A DNA stretch of 64,000 nucleotides from contig JARGFP010000002.1 of the NCBI GenBank assembly GCA_029210585.1, positions 124,001 to 188,000 of the forward strand, given 5' to 3'. Source of the stretch: Bacteroidales bacterium (GTDB taxonomy: Bacteria > Bacteroidota > Bacteroidia > Bacteroidales > GCA-2748055). Position 1 is the first letter of the stretch. Every line of letters starts with the position of its first letter. The notes below the pieces were generated by a model, which was given only the letters and a program-made list of their open reading frames with translations, was not told the DNA's origin and did no database searches. Both the position numbers and the translations under genes were made by a program. Shown one piece after another: positions 8,933-17,771 of the stretch.

Positions 8933-9601
8933 ATGCTTGGAGACATTTTACTGATCAACGATATGCACAAAGAGGCTGCAGAAGCCATTTGTGTGCATGT
9001 GTTGGAAAATCTTGCAACAAAAGAGGAGAGGTACAGGTATATCGTTGGCATCTCCGGCGAGAGTGGTTCGGGTAAATCCGAGCTGTCGCATGCCCTTGGA
9101 AAAGCGCTGAAGTCACACCATATCAGGGTGAAGGTTGTTCATACCGATAACTATTACAAGATACAGCCACTGCTCAGGGAGGAGTGGAGGAGGAACAAGG
9201 GGTTCGATATGATAGGGCAGGATGAATATGACTGGGTAAAGATCCAGAAAACAATCCGTGATTACAAGGAGGAGCAGGAGACCATGATGCCCTGCGTGGA
9301 TTTGATCCCCGAGCAGGTGGACAAGCTGCTTGTGGATTTTGAGAAGATCGACCTGCTGATCGTTGACGGGTTGTATGCCATCAAGGCTCCGGATATTGAC
9401 CTGCGTATTTTTATTGATCTCACCTACCACGAAACCAAGATCAACCAGATCATCAGGATGAAGGAGGCCATGACCGATTTCAGGCTGAACATACTGGAGC
9501 GGGAGCACCAGGCCGTAAGGGCACTCAGGCCCATGGCGGACATGATCATCAACAAGGCTTACCAGTTCAAACGCCCCGAAGAGGTGGAAGAGGATGAGTA
9601 G
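8933..9601 (+). CDS. Uridine kinase / phosphoribulokinase-like P-loop kinase
   Basis: A 222-residue cytosolic protein with Walker A GISGESGSGKS at residues 39-49, the DNYY motif (HTDNYYKIQP) of uridine kinases, and a LLIVDGLYAI Walker-B-like strand. A lid region with IRMKEAMTDFRLNILERE follows. The family phosphorylates uridine, ribulose-5-phosphate or pantothenate. The sequence differs enough from canonical Udk that the substrate is uncertain. It lies 18 bp after the phosphorylase/mutase gene and is probably in the same operon, so a role on a sugar or nucleoside linked to disaccharide breakdown (for example freeing or trapping glucose units) is possible but unproven. Confidence 0.75.
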   Translation: MLGDILLINDMHKEAAEAICVHVLENLATKEERYRYIVGISGESGSGKSELSHALGKALKSHHIRVKVVHTDNYYKIQPLLREEWRRNKGFDMIGQDEYDWVKIQKTIRDYKEEQETMMPCVDLIPEQVDKLLVDFEKIDLLIVDGLYAIKAPDIDLRIFIDLTYHETKINQIIRMKEAMTDFRLNILEREHQAVRALRPMADMIINKAYQFKRPEEVEEDE

Positions 9602-9738
9602 GGATATATTCTGCAACATATTTAACAGTTTCTTCAAAGAATCGTTGCATAGGATTGCTATATTTATAGTTGCAGCAATACGAGGGTGACTGATTCTGTG
9701 TGATACACATTATAACCTGTTTTACGGTGTTTTTGGTA

Positions 9739-9780
9739 TTCCGGGGTTTCCGGAACGGATCGTTTTCCCTTTTAGTTTTG
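9739..9780 (+). promoter_or_regulatory. Candidate promoter region of the secreted-protein cluster
   Basis: A box TAGTTTTG at 9773-9780 matches the Bacteroidota -7 consensus TAnnTTTG, about 70 bases before the ATG at 9850. An inverted repeat TTCCGG-GGTTT-CCGGAA at 9739-9755 lies at the expected -33 zone or just upstream and could be an operator. The -33 element itself is poor. The rest of 9602-9849 holds no gene that I can support. Confidence 0.3.
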
Positions 9781-9849
9781 CTGGTAAGTTGATGTTTTGA
9801 AAGCATTGTAAACAATTATTACAGCAAATATTAACCAAAAATTTACACT

Positions 9850-12800
9850 ATGAAGAAATTTTACCTACTGTTGATGATCGGATTTATGACAATTGGATTG
9901 TCGGCTCAAAATTTAGTGTTAAATCCTGGCTTTGAAGCCTGGGATGATGCGAATACTCCAACGAGTTGGACGAAAGCAGAGAATGTGGAACAGGAATCTG
10001 TTGCAGAGAATGTGCATTCTCAAACCTATTCTGCAAAACATACTGCGGATGGGACCAAAGACCTCAGTCAAACGTTTGCTGTTGAAGCAGGAAAGACCTA
10101 TAAGCTTTCCATTTGGTATAAGAATGAAAATGGAGATGGTACAGATTGCAGAATATGGTCCAACTGGGTAGCTGATGGCGTAAGCCTCACAGATGATGAT
10201 GCAATTTTGAAGAACAATTCAGCGTATTTCACAAGCAGTGCTACCTGGAACGAATATTCGGTTATACTGACTGCTCCTTCGAATGCTACAGATTTTTATT
10301 TAGAAGTCAGGAGTTACGGAAGTGCTATTACTTACTGGGAGGATTTCTCATTTGAAGAGATTACAGTAACGAAGACCGCATCACCCCTGTTCTTCTCAGA
10401 ATACATTGAAGGAAGTTCCAGTAACAAGGCACTGGAGATTTACAATCCGAATGATGCTGAAGTTGATCTCTCCTCATATCAAATTGCACAATCCAGTAAT
10501 GGGGGAGGGTGGCAATATTACCATGAATTTCCAGTTGGAGCGGCAATTGCTGCGGGGGATGTTTGGGTTATTGTAAACAGCCAGATTAGTTCTACACTTT
10601 TTCCTCCGGAAAATGCAGATGAAGTATTATCCGGAGGCAGTGCTGTCAGTTTTAACGGTGATGATGCACGTGCAATTGTGTATATTACCGACACTGATAC
10701 GACGATATTGGATGTAATCGGAATTCCCGTTGAGAGTCCATATGGTACATGGGATGTTGCAGGTGTTACTGGAGCAACGAAAGATCACACACTCATTCGT
10801 AAAGATGGCACTACCATGGGAACGGATGACTGGGCGGCGAGTGCAGGAACTGATGCTGATAATTCGCAATGGATCGTATTTGATCAGAATTATTTTGATG
10901 ACTTGGGATCCTATGGTCCGGATGTTAAGGCTCCTGAAGTGGTTTTCAGTCCGGAAGACGGAGCCATGAGTGTTTCCACCGGAGTACAGGTTGTTCTCAC
11001 TTTTAATGAACCCATTTTTGGAACCGGGGGTGCAGAAATTACGGATCCTACTGCACTTGTTGAATTGCGCGAAACAGATAATGCTGGCGCTGTCGTTCCT
11101 TTTACAGCTTCCATAAATGCAGAAAAAACTGAAATTACAATCGTGCCGGATGCAGCACTTAGTAATGACCAGTTATATTTTGTTGCACTGCTGGCGGGTG
11201 TAGTTGAGGATGAGGTTGGTAATGGCATTGAAACCGTAATCAGTTCAACATTTACAACCATTGGCCCGATTGAGGTGACATATCCTGCAGGTGGCGAGGT
11301 GTTCTATCCAGGAAAGGATGTTCATATCGACTGGATCTCAGATAACGTGGGAAATATTACCATTTGGGTCTCTTTCAACAACGGTGTCGACTTTGTCCCG
11401 ATTGTTGAGAATATTGATCCTGCTCCGGGTACTGTAAATTATACAATTCCTTCAGATTCACCAGCTTCCCTTGAGGCTGTTATTCGCATAACTGAGGCTA
11501 CCAATACGACATTCGAGGCAGGCGAGCCGATGGATGATTCAGAACCCTTCTATATCCTGCCGGTATTCACTATCAGTGACATACAGGGAACGCTCGAAGC
11601 TGATGGTAATTCAAGTTATGAAGACACCATTTGTATTACAACAGGGATCGTTACCTATGCCAATGGCACGAATGAATACTATATTTCAGATGGTACAACC
11701 AATGATTACAGTGCTATTGCAGTCCGGGACAATGTTAATAAACCAGCCGTTGGTGACAGTATTGTCATCGCCGGAACGGTTGATGAGTATTACAACCTGA
11801 CGCAGATGAATGACCTGCTCCATTATGAATTGATTGCTTCAGGTAAAAACGTTCCTGCGCCGGTTTCTGTTACAACTGGAGCTGCAGGAGAAGCACAGGA
11901 AGGGTTAATTGTCTCCATAGCAGATGCCGTTGTTACGAAAGAGGCAAATAATTTTGGTGAGGTTGAAGTGGATGATGGCAGTGGTGTTATCCTGATCGAT
12001 GATGTGTATTTTGCTGGTATATTCAACCTGGGCGGAACTTATAATGTTACCGGACCACTCTCATTTGCATATAATAAATGGAGAATTTACCCGAGAACTG
12101 CAGATGATGTAGTTGAAGTCCTTTCCTCAGATGCTACGCTCACTTCAGCGCAATACACTGTGGATAATGACCTGGGTACCATTGCGGATGTCCCGGCCCT
12201 TGAGGACCTTGCAACATTTGAATCAAATCTTGTTGCAGCTTATGGCGCTACATTCGAAGTGTATGAAGCAGACGGGACAACGGTTGCAAATGACCTGAAG
12301 TCGGATTACAATGTGATTGTTACGGCGCAAGATGGTACAACAAAAACGTATATCGTTACAAAAGCAGCGTTAAGCAGTGATGCTACGGTATCATCCCTGG
12401 TGTATGCTATCGATGACAATGCCGGCACCATCAACGGAGTGCTCTTTAAAGCATCTGTGAGCACTTTCGAGGCATTGCTTTTACCTGCAACTGGCGCTTC
12501 TTTCTTCACTTACCAGGCAGATGGTGTGACTGAAGCGACTGACCTGGCAACAGGTTACAAGCTCATTGTTACTGCTGAAGACGGAACAACCACCAAAACC
12601 TATACGATCACTATTGAAACGGAAATGCCTGCGGACCTGATCTTCTCTGAATACATTGAAGGAAGTGGGAATAATAAGGCGATCGAAGTCTTTAATCCGA
12701 ATGATGAAGCCATTAAGCTGGATTACTACCAGGTAGCACAAATCAGCAACGGTGGCGATGACTGGGAATATTTCCATGCATTCCCGGTAGGTTCAGTATT

Positions 12801-13713
12801 GGGTTCACATGAAACGTGGGTAATGATCACTGATCAGACCGAAGAAACAATGTTCCCTTCTGCAAATGCTTATGAGGTTCTCTCTTATCCGAGTGTTGTG
12901 CACCACAATGGTGATGATGCACGCGGTCTCGTTATCGTTACCGGGTTGGATACCACACTGGTTGATATCATTGGAGAAGTCGGTCCAGATCCAGGATCAG
13001 GTTGGGATGTAGCAGGAGTAACAAATGCAACTGCGGAACACACGATCATCAGGAAAGGAAGTATTTTAGAAGGGAATACGGATTGGGCTTCCAGTGCGGG
13101 AACCAATGCTGATGATTCAGAATGGATCGTGAAGGATCAAGACTTCTTTGATAGCCTTGGTGTCCATATTATTGTAGCTCCTGAACCTTCAGACGATGCA
13201 ACACTCAGTGACCTGCTGGTAGATGGTACTTCCATCGACGGGTTTACTCCGGCGCAGTTGTCTTACTTTGTTACGCTGCCTTCAGGCACAACCACAGTAC
13301 CCACGGTTACAGCTACCACTGCAGATGCGAATGCAACAGTGAATATCGTGGATGCCACGGATCTTTCCGGTGATGCCGCAGCCCGCACTACAACAATTGA
13401 AGTTACGGCAGAAGACGGAGTTACCATGAAGACCTATTCCGTTGAATTCACGGTTGACGTGAGTGCAAGGGATGCCATGCTGAACAGGGTACAGATCTAC
13501 CCGGTTCCGGCAATTAATACCCTGCACCTTGCAAATGCTTCGGAAATCCGTACACTTACGGTGTATGATATCACCGGGGCAGCAGTACAGCAAACGAAGA
13601 ATGCAGGTGAAGCCCGCATTTCCATGGACATTACTTCGCTCGACAGCGGCGTGTATATGATCAGGTTGGAGAATGAGGATGCCACCCGCGTAGTGAGATT
13701 TGTAAAGCAATAA
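9850..13713 (+). CDS. Secreted T9SS protein with two lamin-tail domains and an OB-fold-like domain
   Basis: A 1287-residue exported protein with a signal peptide ending near SAQ (residue 20). Domains in order: carbohydrate-binding-like beta-sandwich (about 20-170); lamin-tail domain LTD1 (178-356, FFSEYIEGSSSNKALEIYNP); Big_5-like Ig domain (361-467); Kre9/Knh1-like domain (474-570); OB-fold/DUF5689-like domain (573-755); two short beta-sandwich repeats (757-925, each ending near TAxDGTTKTY); LTD2 (928-1110, FSEYIEGSGNNKAIEVFNP); cadherin-like beta-sandwich (1116-1204); T9SS type A sorting domain (1214-1287, VQIYPVPA ... GVYMIRLEN). The LTD plus OB-fold layout recalls ExeM-type extracellular nucleases, but I see no endonuclease/exonuclease/phosphatase domain. 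It is probably a cell-surface binding protein; nucleic acid as ligand is inference from neighbours. Confidence 0.85.
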   Translation: MKKFYLLLMIGFMTIGLSAQNLVLNPGFEAWDDANTPTSWTKAENVEQESVAENVHSQTYSAKHTADGTKDLSQTFAVEAGKTYKLSIWYKNENGDGTDCRIWSNWVADGVSLTDDDAILKNNSAYFTSSATWNEYSVILTAPSNATDFYLEVRSYGSAITYWEDFSFEEITVTKTASPLFFSEYIEGSSSNKALEIYNPNDAEVDLSSYQIAQSSNGGGWQYYHEFPVGAAIAAGDVWVIVNSQISSTLFPPENADEVLSGGSAVSFNGDDARAIVYITDTDTTILDVIGIPVESPYGTWDVAGVTGATKDHTLIRKDGTTMGTDDWAASAGTDADNSQWIVFDQNYFDDLGSYGPDVKAPEVVFSPEDGAMSVSTGVQVVLTFNEPIFGTGGAEITDPTALVELRETDNAGAVVPFTASINAEKTEITIVPDAALSNDQLYFVALLAGVVEDEVGNGIETVISSTFTTIGPIEVTYPAGGEVFYPGKDVHIDWISDNVGNITIWVSFNNGVDFVPIVENIDPAPGTVNYTIPSDSPASLEAVIRITEATNTTFEAGEPMDDSEPFYILPVFTISDIQGTLEADGNSSYEDTICITTGIVTYANGTNEYYISDGTTNDYSAIAVRDNVNKPAVGDSIVIAGTVDEYYNLTQMNDLLHYELIASGKNVPAPVSVTTGAAGEAQEGLIVSIADAVVTKEANNFGEVEVDDGSGVILIDDVYFAGIFNLGGTYNVTGPLSFAYNKWRIYPRTADDVVEVLSSDATLTSAQYTVDNDLGTIADVPALEDLATFESNLVAAYGATFEVYEADGTTVANDLKSDYNVIVTAQDGTTKTYIVTKAALSSDATVSSLVYAIDDNAGTINGVLFKASVSTFEALLLPATGASFFTYQADGVTEATDLATGYKLIVTAEDGTTTKTYTITIETEMPADLIFSEYIEGSGNNKAIEVFNPNDEAIKLDYYQVAQISNGGDDWEYFHAFPVGSVLGSHETWVMITDQTEETMFPSANAYEVLSYPSVVHHNGDDARGLVIVTGLDTTLVDIIGEVGPDPGSGWDVAGVTNATAEHTIIRKGSILEGNTDWASSAGTNADDSEWIVKDQDFFDSLGVHIIVAPEPSDDATLSDLLVDGTSIDGFTPAQLSYFVTLPSGTTTVPTVTATTADANATVNIVDATDLSGDAAARTTTIEVTAEDGVTMKTYSVEFTVDVSARDAMLNRVQIYPVPAINTLHLANASEIRTLTVYDITGAAVQQTKNAGEARISMDITSLDSGVYMIRLENEDATRVVRFVKQ

Positions 13714-13733
13714 CAGGTTTCAGACAATAATTG

Positions 13734-13770
13734 AACCGGAACGGCAATGCCTGCCGTTCCGGTTATTTAT
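13734..13770 (+). terminator. Rho-independent terminator
   Basis: A 13-bp stem AACCGGAACGGCA / TGCCGTTCCGGTT (13734-13746 with 13752-13764) and a 5-base loop are followed by ATTTATCTT. It ends the transcript of the 1287-residue protein and partly separates it from the downstream four genes. Confidence 0.75.
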
Positions 13771-13845
13771 CTTAAGTTGTTTAAATTGATAGCATAAGGA
13801 CACCAGGAGGCATTGGAAAAAAGTACATAAATAAAGCAAAAGTAT

Positions 13846-14889
13846 ATGAGAAGGATTATTATAATGGTGGCCATGGGAATTGCTGCCGGTACATTGTTTG
13901 CCCAGGACTGTTCCGAATTGTTCATTTCGGAATACCTGGAAGGAAGCGGAAACAATAAAGGGCTGGAGATCTACAACCCTACAGATGGTGTGATCAACCT
14001 GGGTTCCTATTGGGTGGCGAGGTACAGTAACGGCAGCAATACTTATACGGATGGAGGCATTACACAACTGGAAGGCTTTATTCAGCCGTATGGAACACAT
14101 TTGATCGTAAATGGACAGACCACTTCAACGGAAGCATCCCCGGCATCTGATCCTAATTTGCGTGCAATTGCACAACAACCGGACCACGATTACCCGGCAC
14201 CAACATACATGAACGGCAACGATGCGATTGCCCTGTTCAAGGATACAGGCGGGAGCGGCGATATTAACGATTTTGTTCTGGTCGACCTTTTCGGAATTAT
14301 TGGTGGTGGTATGCCCTCCAACGCAGAGGGGTGGGCGTCGATCACCGAACATTGGGTGTACAGGAATATCTATGAAGATGGCGAGATTGTTGGGCAGGAC
14401 AGCACCTATATCACCAATTATATCATTCCTGATGGTTACTATTTCCTGAGATGGTGGCTCTGGAGTGCCAACCATTCGCTGGTAAGAAAGCCAAACATTA
14501 AGAAAGGGGTGACTGCAGACAGGATGCCCAACGTGGAATTCAATGTGACGATTGAATGGGATACCGTTCCCGGGGGCGTGGATAAGTGGGATTCGCTGAA
14601 TGCCCATTATTGCGTGTGTGAATTCGGTACGGATATTGAAACCTCGGAGGTGATATGCTCGTTCAGCCTGTACCCGAACCCAACAGGATCATTTGTTAAT
14701 ATTTCATACGAAGAAGGCATCGACCGGGTAACCATTCATGACATGTCAGGTAAGCTGGTATACAGGTCTGAAGATCTGAAGGGGGTACGCCAGGAGGAGT
14801 TCACCATTGATCAGTTGTCGGATGGTATGTATATGTTACGGATCCGATCTGGGGAACGGATACTATCCAGGAAACTGATTAAAAATTAG
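13846..14889 (+). CDS. Secreted lamin-tail-domain protein with T9SS sorting domain
   Basis: A 347-residue exported protein. The signal peptide ends at LFAQ (about residue 20). A single lamin-tail domain follows directly (LFISEYLEGSGNNKGLEIYNP), close in sequence to both LTDs of the preceding gene. The C-terminal 75 residues are a T9SS type A domain (FSLYPNPTGSFVNISYEEG and GMYMLRIRSGERI). No catalytic motif is visible. LTDs in bacteria occur in extracellular nucleases and surface proteins, where they are thought to help binding. The gene is 33 bp upstream of the TonB-dependent receptor, so the product may be a surface accessory of that receptor. Confidence 0.88.
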   Translation: MRRIIIMVAMGIAAGTLFAQDCSELFISEYLEGSGNNKGLEIYNPTDGVINLGSYWVARYSNGSNTYTDGGITQLEGFIQPYGTHLIVNGQTTSTEASPASDPNLRAIAQQPDHDYPAPTYMNGNDAIALFKDTGGSGDINDFVLVDLFGIIGGGMPSNAEGWASITEHWVYRNIYEDGEIVGQDSTYITNYIIPDGYYFLRWWLWSANHSLVRKPNIKKGVTADRMPNVEFNVTIEWDTVPGGVDKWDSLNAHYCVCEFGTDIETSEVICSFSLYPNPTGSFVNISYEEGIDRVTIHDMSGKLVYRSEDLKGVRQEEFTIDQLSDGMYMLRIRSGERILSRKLIKN

Positions 14890-14922
14890 ACCTGGACAAA
14901 ACCAAATTCCAAAACATTTTCG

Positions 14923-17688
14923 ATGAACAGATTTTTTTTTATTGTATTGCTGATTACAGGTGTACTTTCTTTGAGCGCGCAGCATGTTGCGGTTTCGGGA
15001 TTGGTGAAAGATGCACAGACAGGGGAGCCGCTTATTGGAGCCAATATTGTTTATGGACCCACGCAAGGGACCGTTTCGGATTACTCTGGCAACTTTACGC
15101 TCCGGTTGTCACCGGGTGAGTATACATTGAATATATCTTATGTAGGTTATGAAAAGGAAGTCAGGCAGATAACGGTCATAGACAGACCGGTGCTTCTTAC
15201 AGTGGAACTTGAGTCTATGACCATTGACGAGGTGATAGTGACCGCAGATATGGCCATCTCCAGGGAGACCCCCGTGGCATTTACCAATGTAAATCCGGCA
15301 AAGATACAGGAGGAGCTGGCCGGACAGGATCTCCCCATGATCCTGAATACCACCCCGGGGGTGTATGCCACCCAGCAGGGTGGGGGAGACGGGGATGCGC
15401 GGATCACCATTCGTGGTTTCGACCAGCGCAACCTGGCCGTGATGATTGACGGGATTCCGGTGAACGATATGGAGAATGGTTGGGTGTACTGGTCCAACTG
15501 GTTCGGGCTTGATCTGGTTACCCGTACGATGCAGGTACAGCGTGGATTAGGGGCTTCACAACTGGCGCTGCCTTCAGTTGGGGGAACCATCAATATCCTT
15601 ACAAAAGGTATTGAGAACAAGAGACAAACCACTATCAAGCAATCGGTCGACAGCCAGGGGAAAATCCAGACAAACCTGGGTTTTACCAGTGGCCAGCTTG
15701 CCAATGGATGGGGCATCACCCTGGCCGGAGCCTACAAGCGTGGTGATGGCTGGGTGGACAATACCTATTCGGAAGGCTGGTTTTATTATGCCAAGATTGA
15801 CAAGCGTTTCAAAAAACACCTGTTGACGTTCACGGCGATGGGTGCGCCACAAATGCATGACCAGCGTTCGTATAAGCGCCCCATTTCGACGTATGATATA
15901 GCATATGCCAAAGAACTGGGAGTGAACCTGGATGAACTGCGCGCCTCCAATCCAAGATACAATATTTATGATGCTGGCATCACTTACAACCAGCACTGGG
16001 GTGTGTTACGCCGGGACAAGAATGATCCTGATGCACCATTAGAGCGGTTATCTTCAGCATCCAATCAATACCATAAGCCACAATTTGTTTTGCGTGATTT
16101 CTGGACCATCTCCGATCGATTTACCATGTCGAACAATATTTACCTCAGCATTGGCAAAGGTGGTGGCGACAACCCCCAGAGCAGTATAAAGGATACCCGG
16201 CTGATCCATGATCCTGACGATCCATATTATGGTCAGATCAACTGGCAGGGCATCTATGATGACAACTGGAAGCCACAGCCTCCGTTGAATCTCAGACCAA
16301 TCAATCGAACCTACTCCGATTCGCTTACTTATGCCAGCAATTACATGATCAGGAGACACAACGAACACTATTGGGTGGGTCTGTTGTCTAAATTTGATTA
16401 TAGCCTTAGTGAAAGCCTGGATCTGAGCGGAGGTGTTGACCTACGATCCTATAAAGGCATTCACTTTACTACCGTGCGCGATCTCCTGGGAGGTGATTAT
16501 GTGATTGATAAAAGCGATACGCGTGTAAATTATGCCGAAAACGTGATGGAAGCTGTGAAGCTTGAAGGCGATACCATCGCTTATTATTATGATGGACTTG
16601 TCCGCTGGGGAGGAATTTTTGGTTTACTGGAATACAGTAACAACAGGTTTACATCCTTCCTGAACCTGTCTTCAGCGATCACTTCACTGAACAAAGTTGA
16701 TTACTATCTCAATTCGGAATCGGGATGGCTGAACAGGTATGGTTTTACTGTTAAAACCGGGGCAAATTACAACCTCACGGAAAGATCAAATATCTATATG
16801 AACCTGGGTTTGCTGTCCAAAGCGAAGGCATACAGGCATTATTACCTGGGATATACCACTGAATTTAAACCAGATATCAATAACGAACTTGTAAAAGCCT
16901 TTGAGCTGGGGTATAATTATGCTTCTTCCAGGTTTTCTGCCAATCTGAATGCTTATTACACGGTCTGGGAAAACAAACCCCTGAGTACAATATATTCCAC
17001 ATACACATTGCGGGAAGGGGACCCGGGATACGTGGAAGGCGATCCTGATCAGAATGCCGAAAAACGTGTATTTGCAGATATCACAAATATGCATGCAAGG
17101 CACATTGGCGTGGAGATGGATTTTATATATAAAATACGATACAACCTGGAACTTCAGGGTACCGTTTCCCTGGGCGATTGGATTTATGATTCATACATCG
17201 AGGACCTTCAATACTATCTTTATGAAGGGAATTTCCCTCCCGTACAGAAAGTGATTGATGTGGATGCACGGGGGATACACGTAGGAGATGCGGCGCAAAC
17301 CCAATTGGGTACCAGCATCAGGTATGAACCTTTCAAGGGCTTTTATATGAATCTTCGTCAGACATACTTCGGAAAATATTATTCCAATTTTTCTCCGGAA
17401 GCAACCCTGGATGAGAGTGGACAGGTACATGATTCATGGGTCATGCCAAATTTCAACCTGTTTGATATACATGCGGGATATGGTTTCAGGCTGCCTGCGA
17501 TGGATCAGATGCGTTTCAATCTGCGTTTTTCCATGCTGAATGTGTTGGATACAAAATATTTATGGGATGCAACCAACAATGATCCTTACAGTCCCTACTC
17601 GGAATTCCAGGATTTTGATGCAGAATCAGCCACGGTGTTCTTTGGAATGGGAAGAAGATTTACAACTTCATTTACCGTTACTTTTTAA
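14923..17688 (+). CDS. TonB-dependent outer-membrane receptor
   Basis: A 921-residue outer-membrane receptor. The signal peptide ends at LSAQ (about residue 19). A carboxypeptidase-regulatory-like beta-sandwich follows (about 22-105, VSGLVKDAQTGEPLIGANI). The plug domain is at about 125-230 (PMILNTTPGVYATQQGG, ITIRGFDQRNLAVMIDGIPVND), then a 22-strand type barrel ending in a terminal phenylalanine (TTSFTVTF). No SusD partner is adjacent, so it is not a classic polysaccharide-utilisation SusCD pair. Its neighbours are lamin-tail proteins and two nucleases, which suggests uptake of nuclease products such as oligonucleotides or nucleosides. The substrate is inference. Confidence 0.92.
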   Translation: MNRFFFIVLLITGVLSLSAQHVAVSGLVKDAQTGEPLIGANIVYGPTQGTVSDYSGNFTLRLSPGEYTLNISYVGYEKEVRQITVIDRPVLLTVELESMTIDEVIVTADMAISRETPVAFTNVNPAKIQEELAGQDLPMILNTTPGVYATQQGGGDGDARITIRGFDQRNLAVMIDGIPVNDMENGWVYWSNWFGLDLVTRTMQVQRGLGASQLALPSVGGTINILTKGIENKRQTTIKQSVDSQGKIQTNLGFTSGQLANGWGITLAGAYKRGDGWVDNTYSEGWFYYAKIDKRFKKHLLTFTAMGAPQMHDQRSYKRPISTYDIAYAKELGVNLDELRASNPRYNIYDAGITYNQHWGVLRRDKNDPDAPLERLSSASNQYHKPQFVLRDFWTISDRFTMSNNIYLSIGKGGGDNPQSSIKDTRLIHDPDDPYYGQINWQGIYDDNWKPQPPLNLRPINRTYSDSLTYASNYMIRRHNEHYWVGLLSKFDYSLSESLDLSGGVDLRSYKGIHFTTVRDLLGGDYVIDKSDTRVNYAENVMEAVKLEGDTIAYYYDGLVRWGGIFGLLEYSNNRFTSFLNLSSAITSLNKVDYYLNSESGWLNRYGFTVKTGANYNLTERSNIYMNLGLLSKAKAYRHYYLGYTTEFKPDINNELVKAFELGYNYASSRFSANLNAYYTVWENKPLSTIYSTYTLREGDPGYVEGDPDQNAEKRVFADITNMHARHIGVEMDFIYKIRYNLELQGTVSLGDWIYDSYIEDLQYYLYEGNFPPVQKVIDVDARGIHVGDAAQTQLGTSIRYEPFKGFYMNLRQTYFGKYYSNFSPEATLDESGQVHDSWVMPNFNLFDIHAGYGFRLPAMDQMRFNLRFSMLNVLDTKYLWDATNNDPYSPYSEFQDFDAESATVFFGMGRRFTTSFTVTF

Positions 17689-17771
17689 ATCTTCCTCCGG
17701 GAACCAATGTGAAATGGTGTTTTGAGTGTTTTTAAAGCGTTTATGTATAATAAATCAGATAGAATACAAAT

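Noticed and set aside
14923-17688. SusC of a polysaccharide utilisation locus
   Set aside because: No SusD homologue or glycosidase lies next to it; the adjacent genes are nucleases and LTD proteins.
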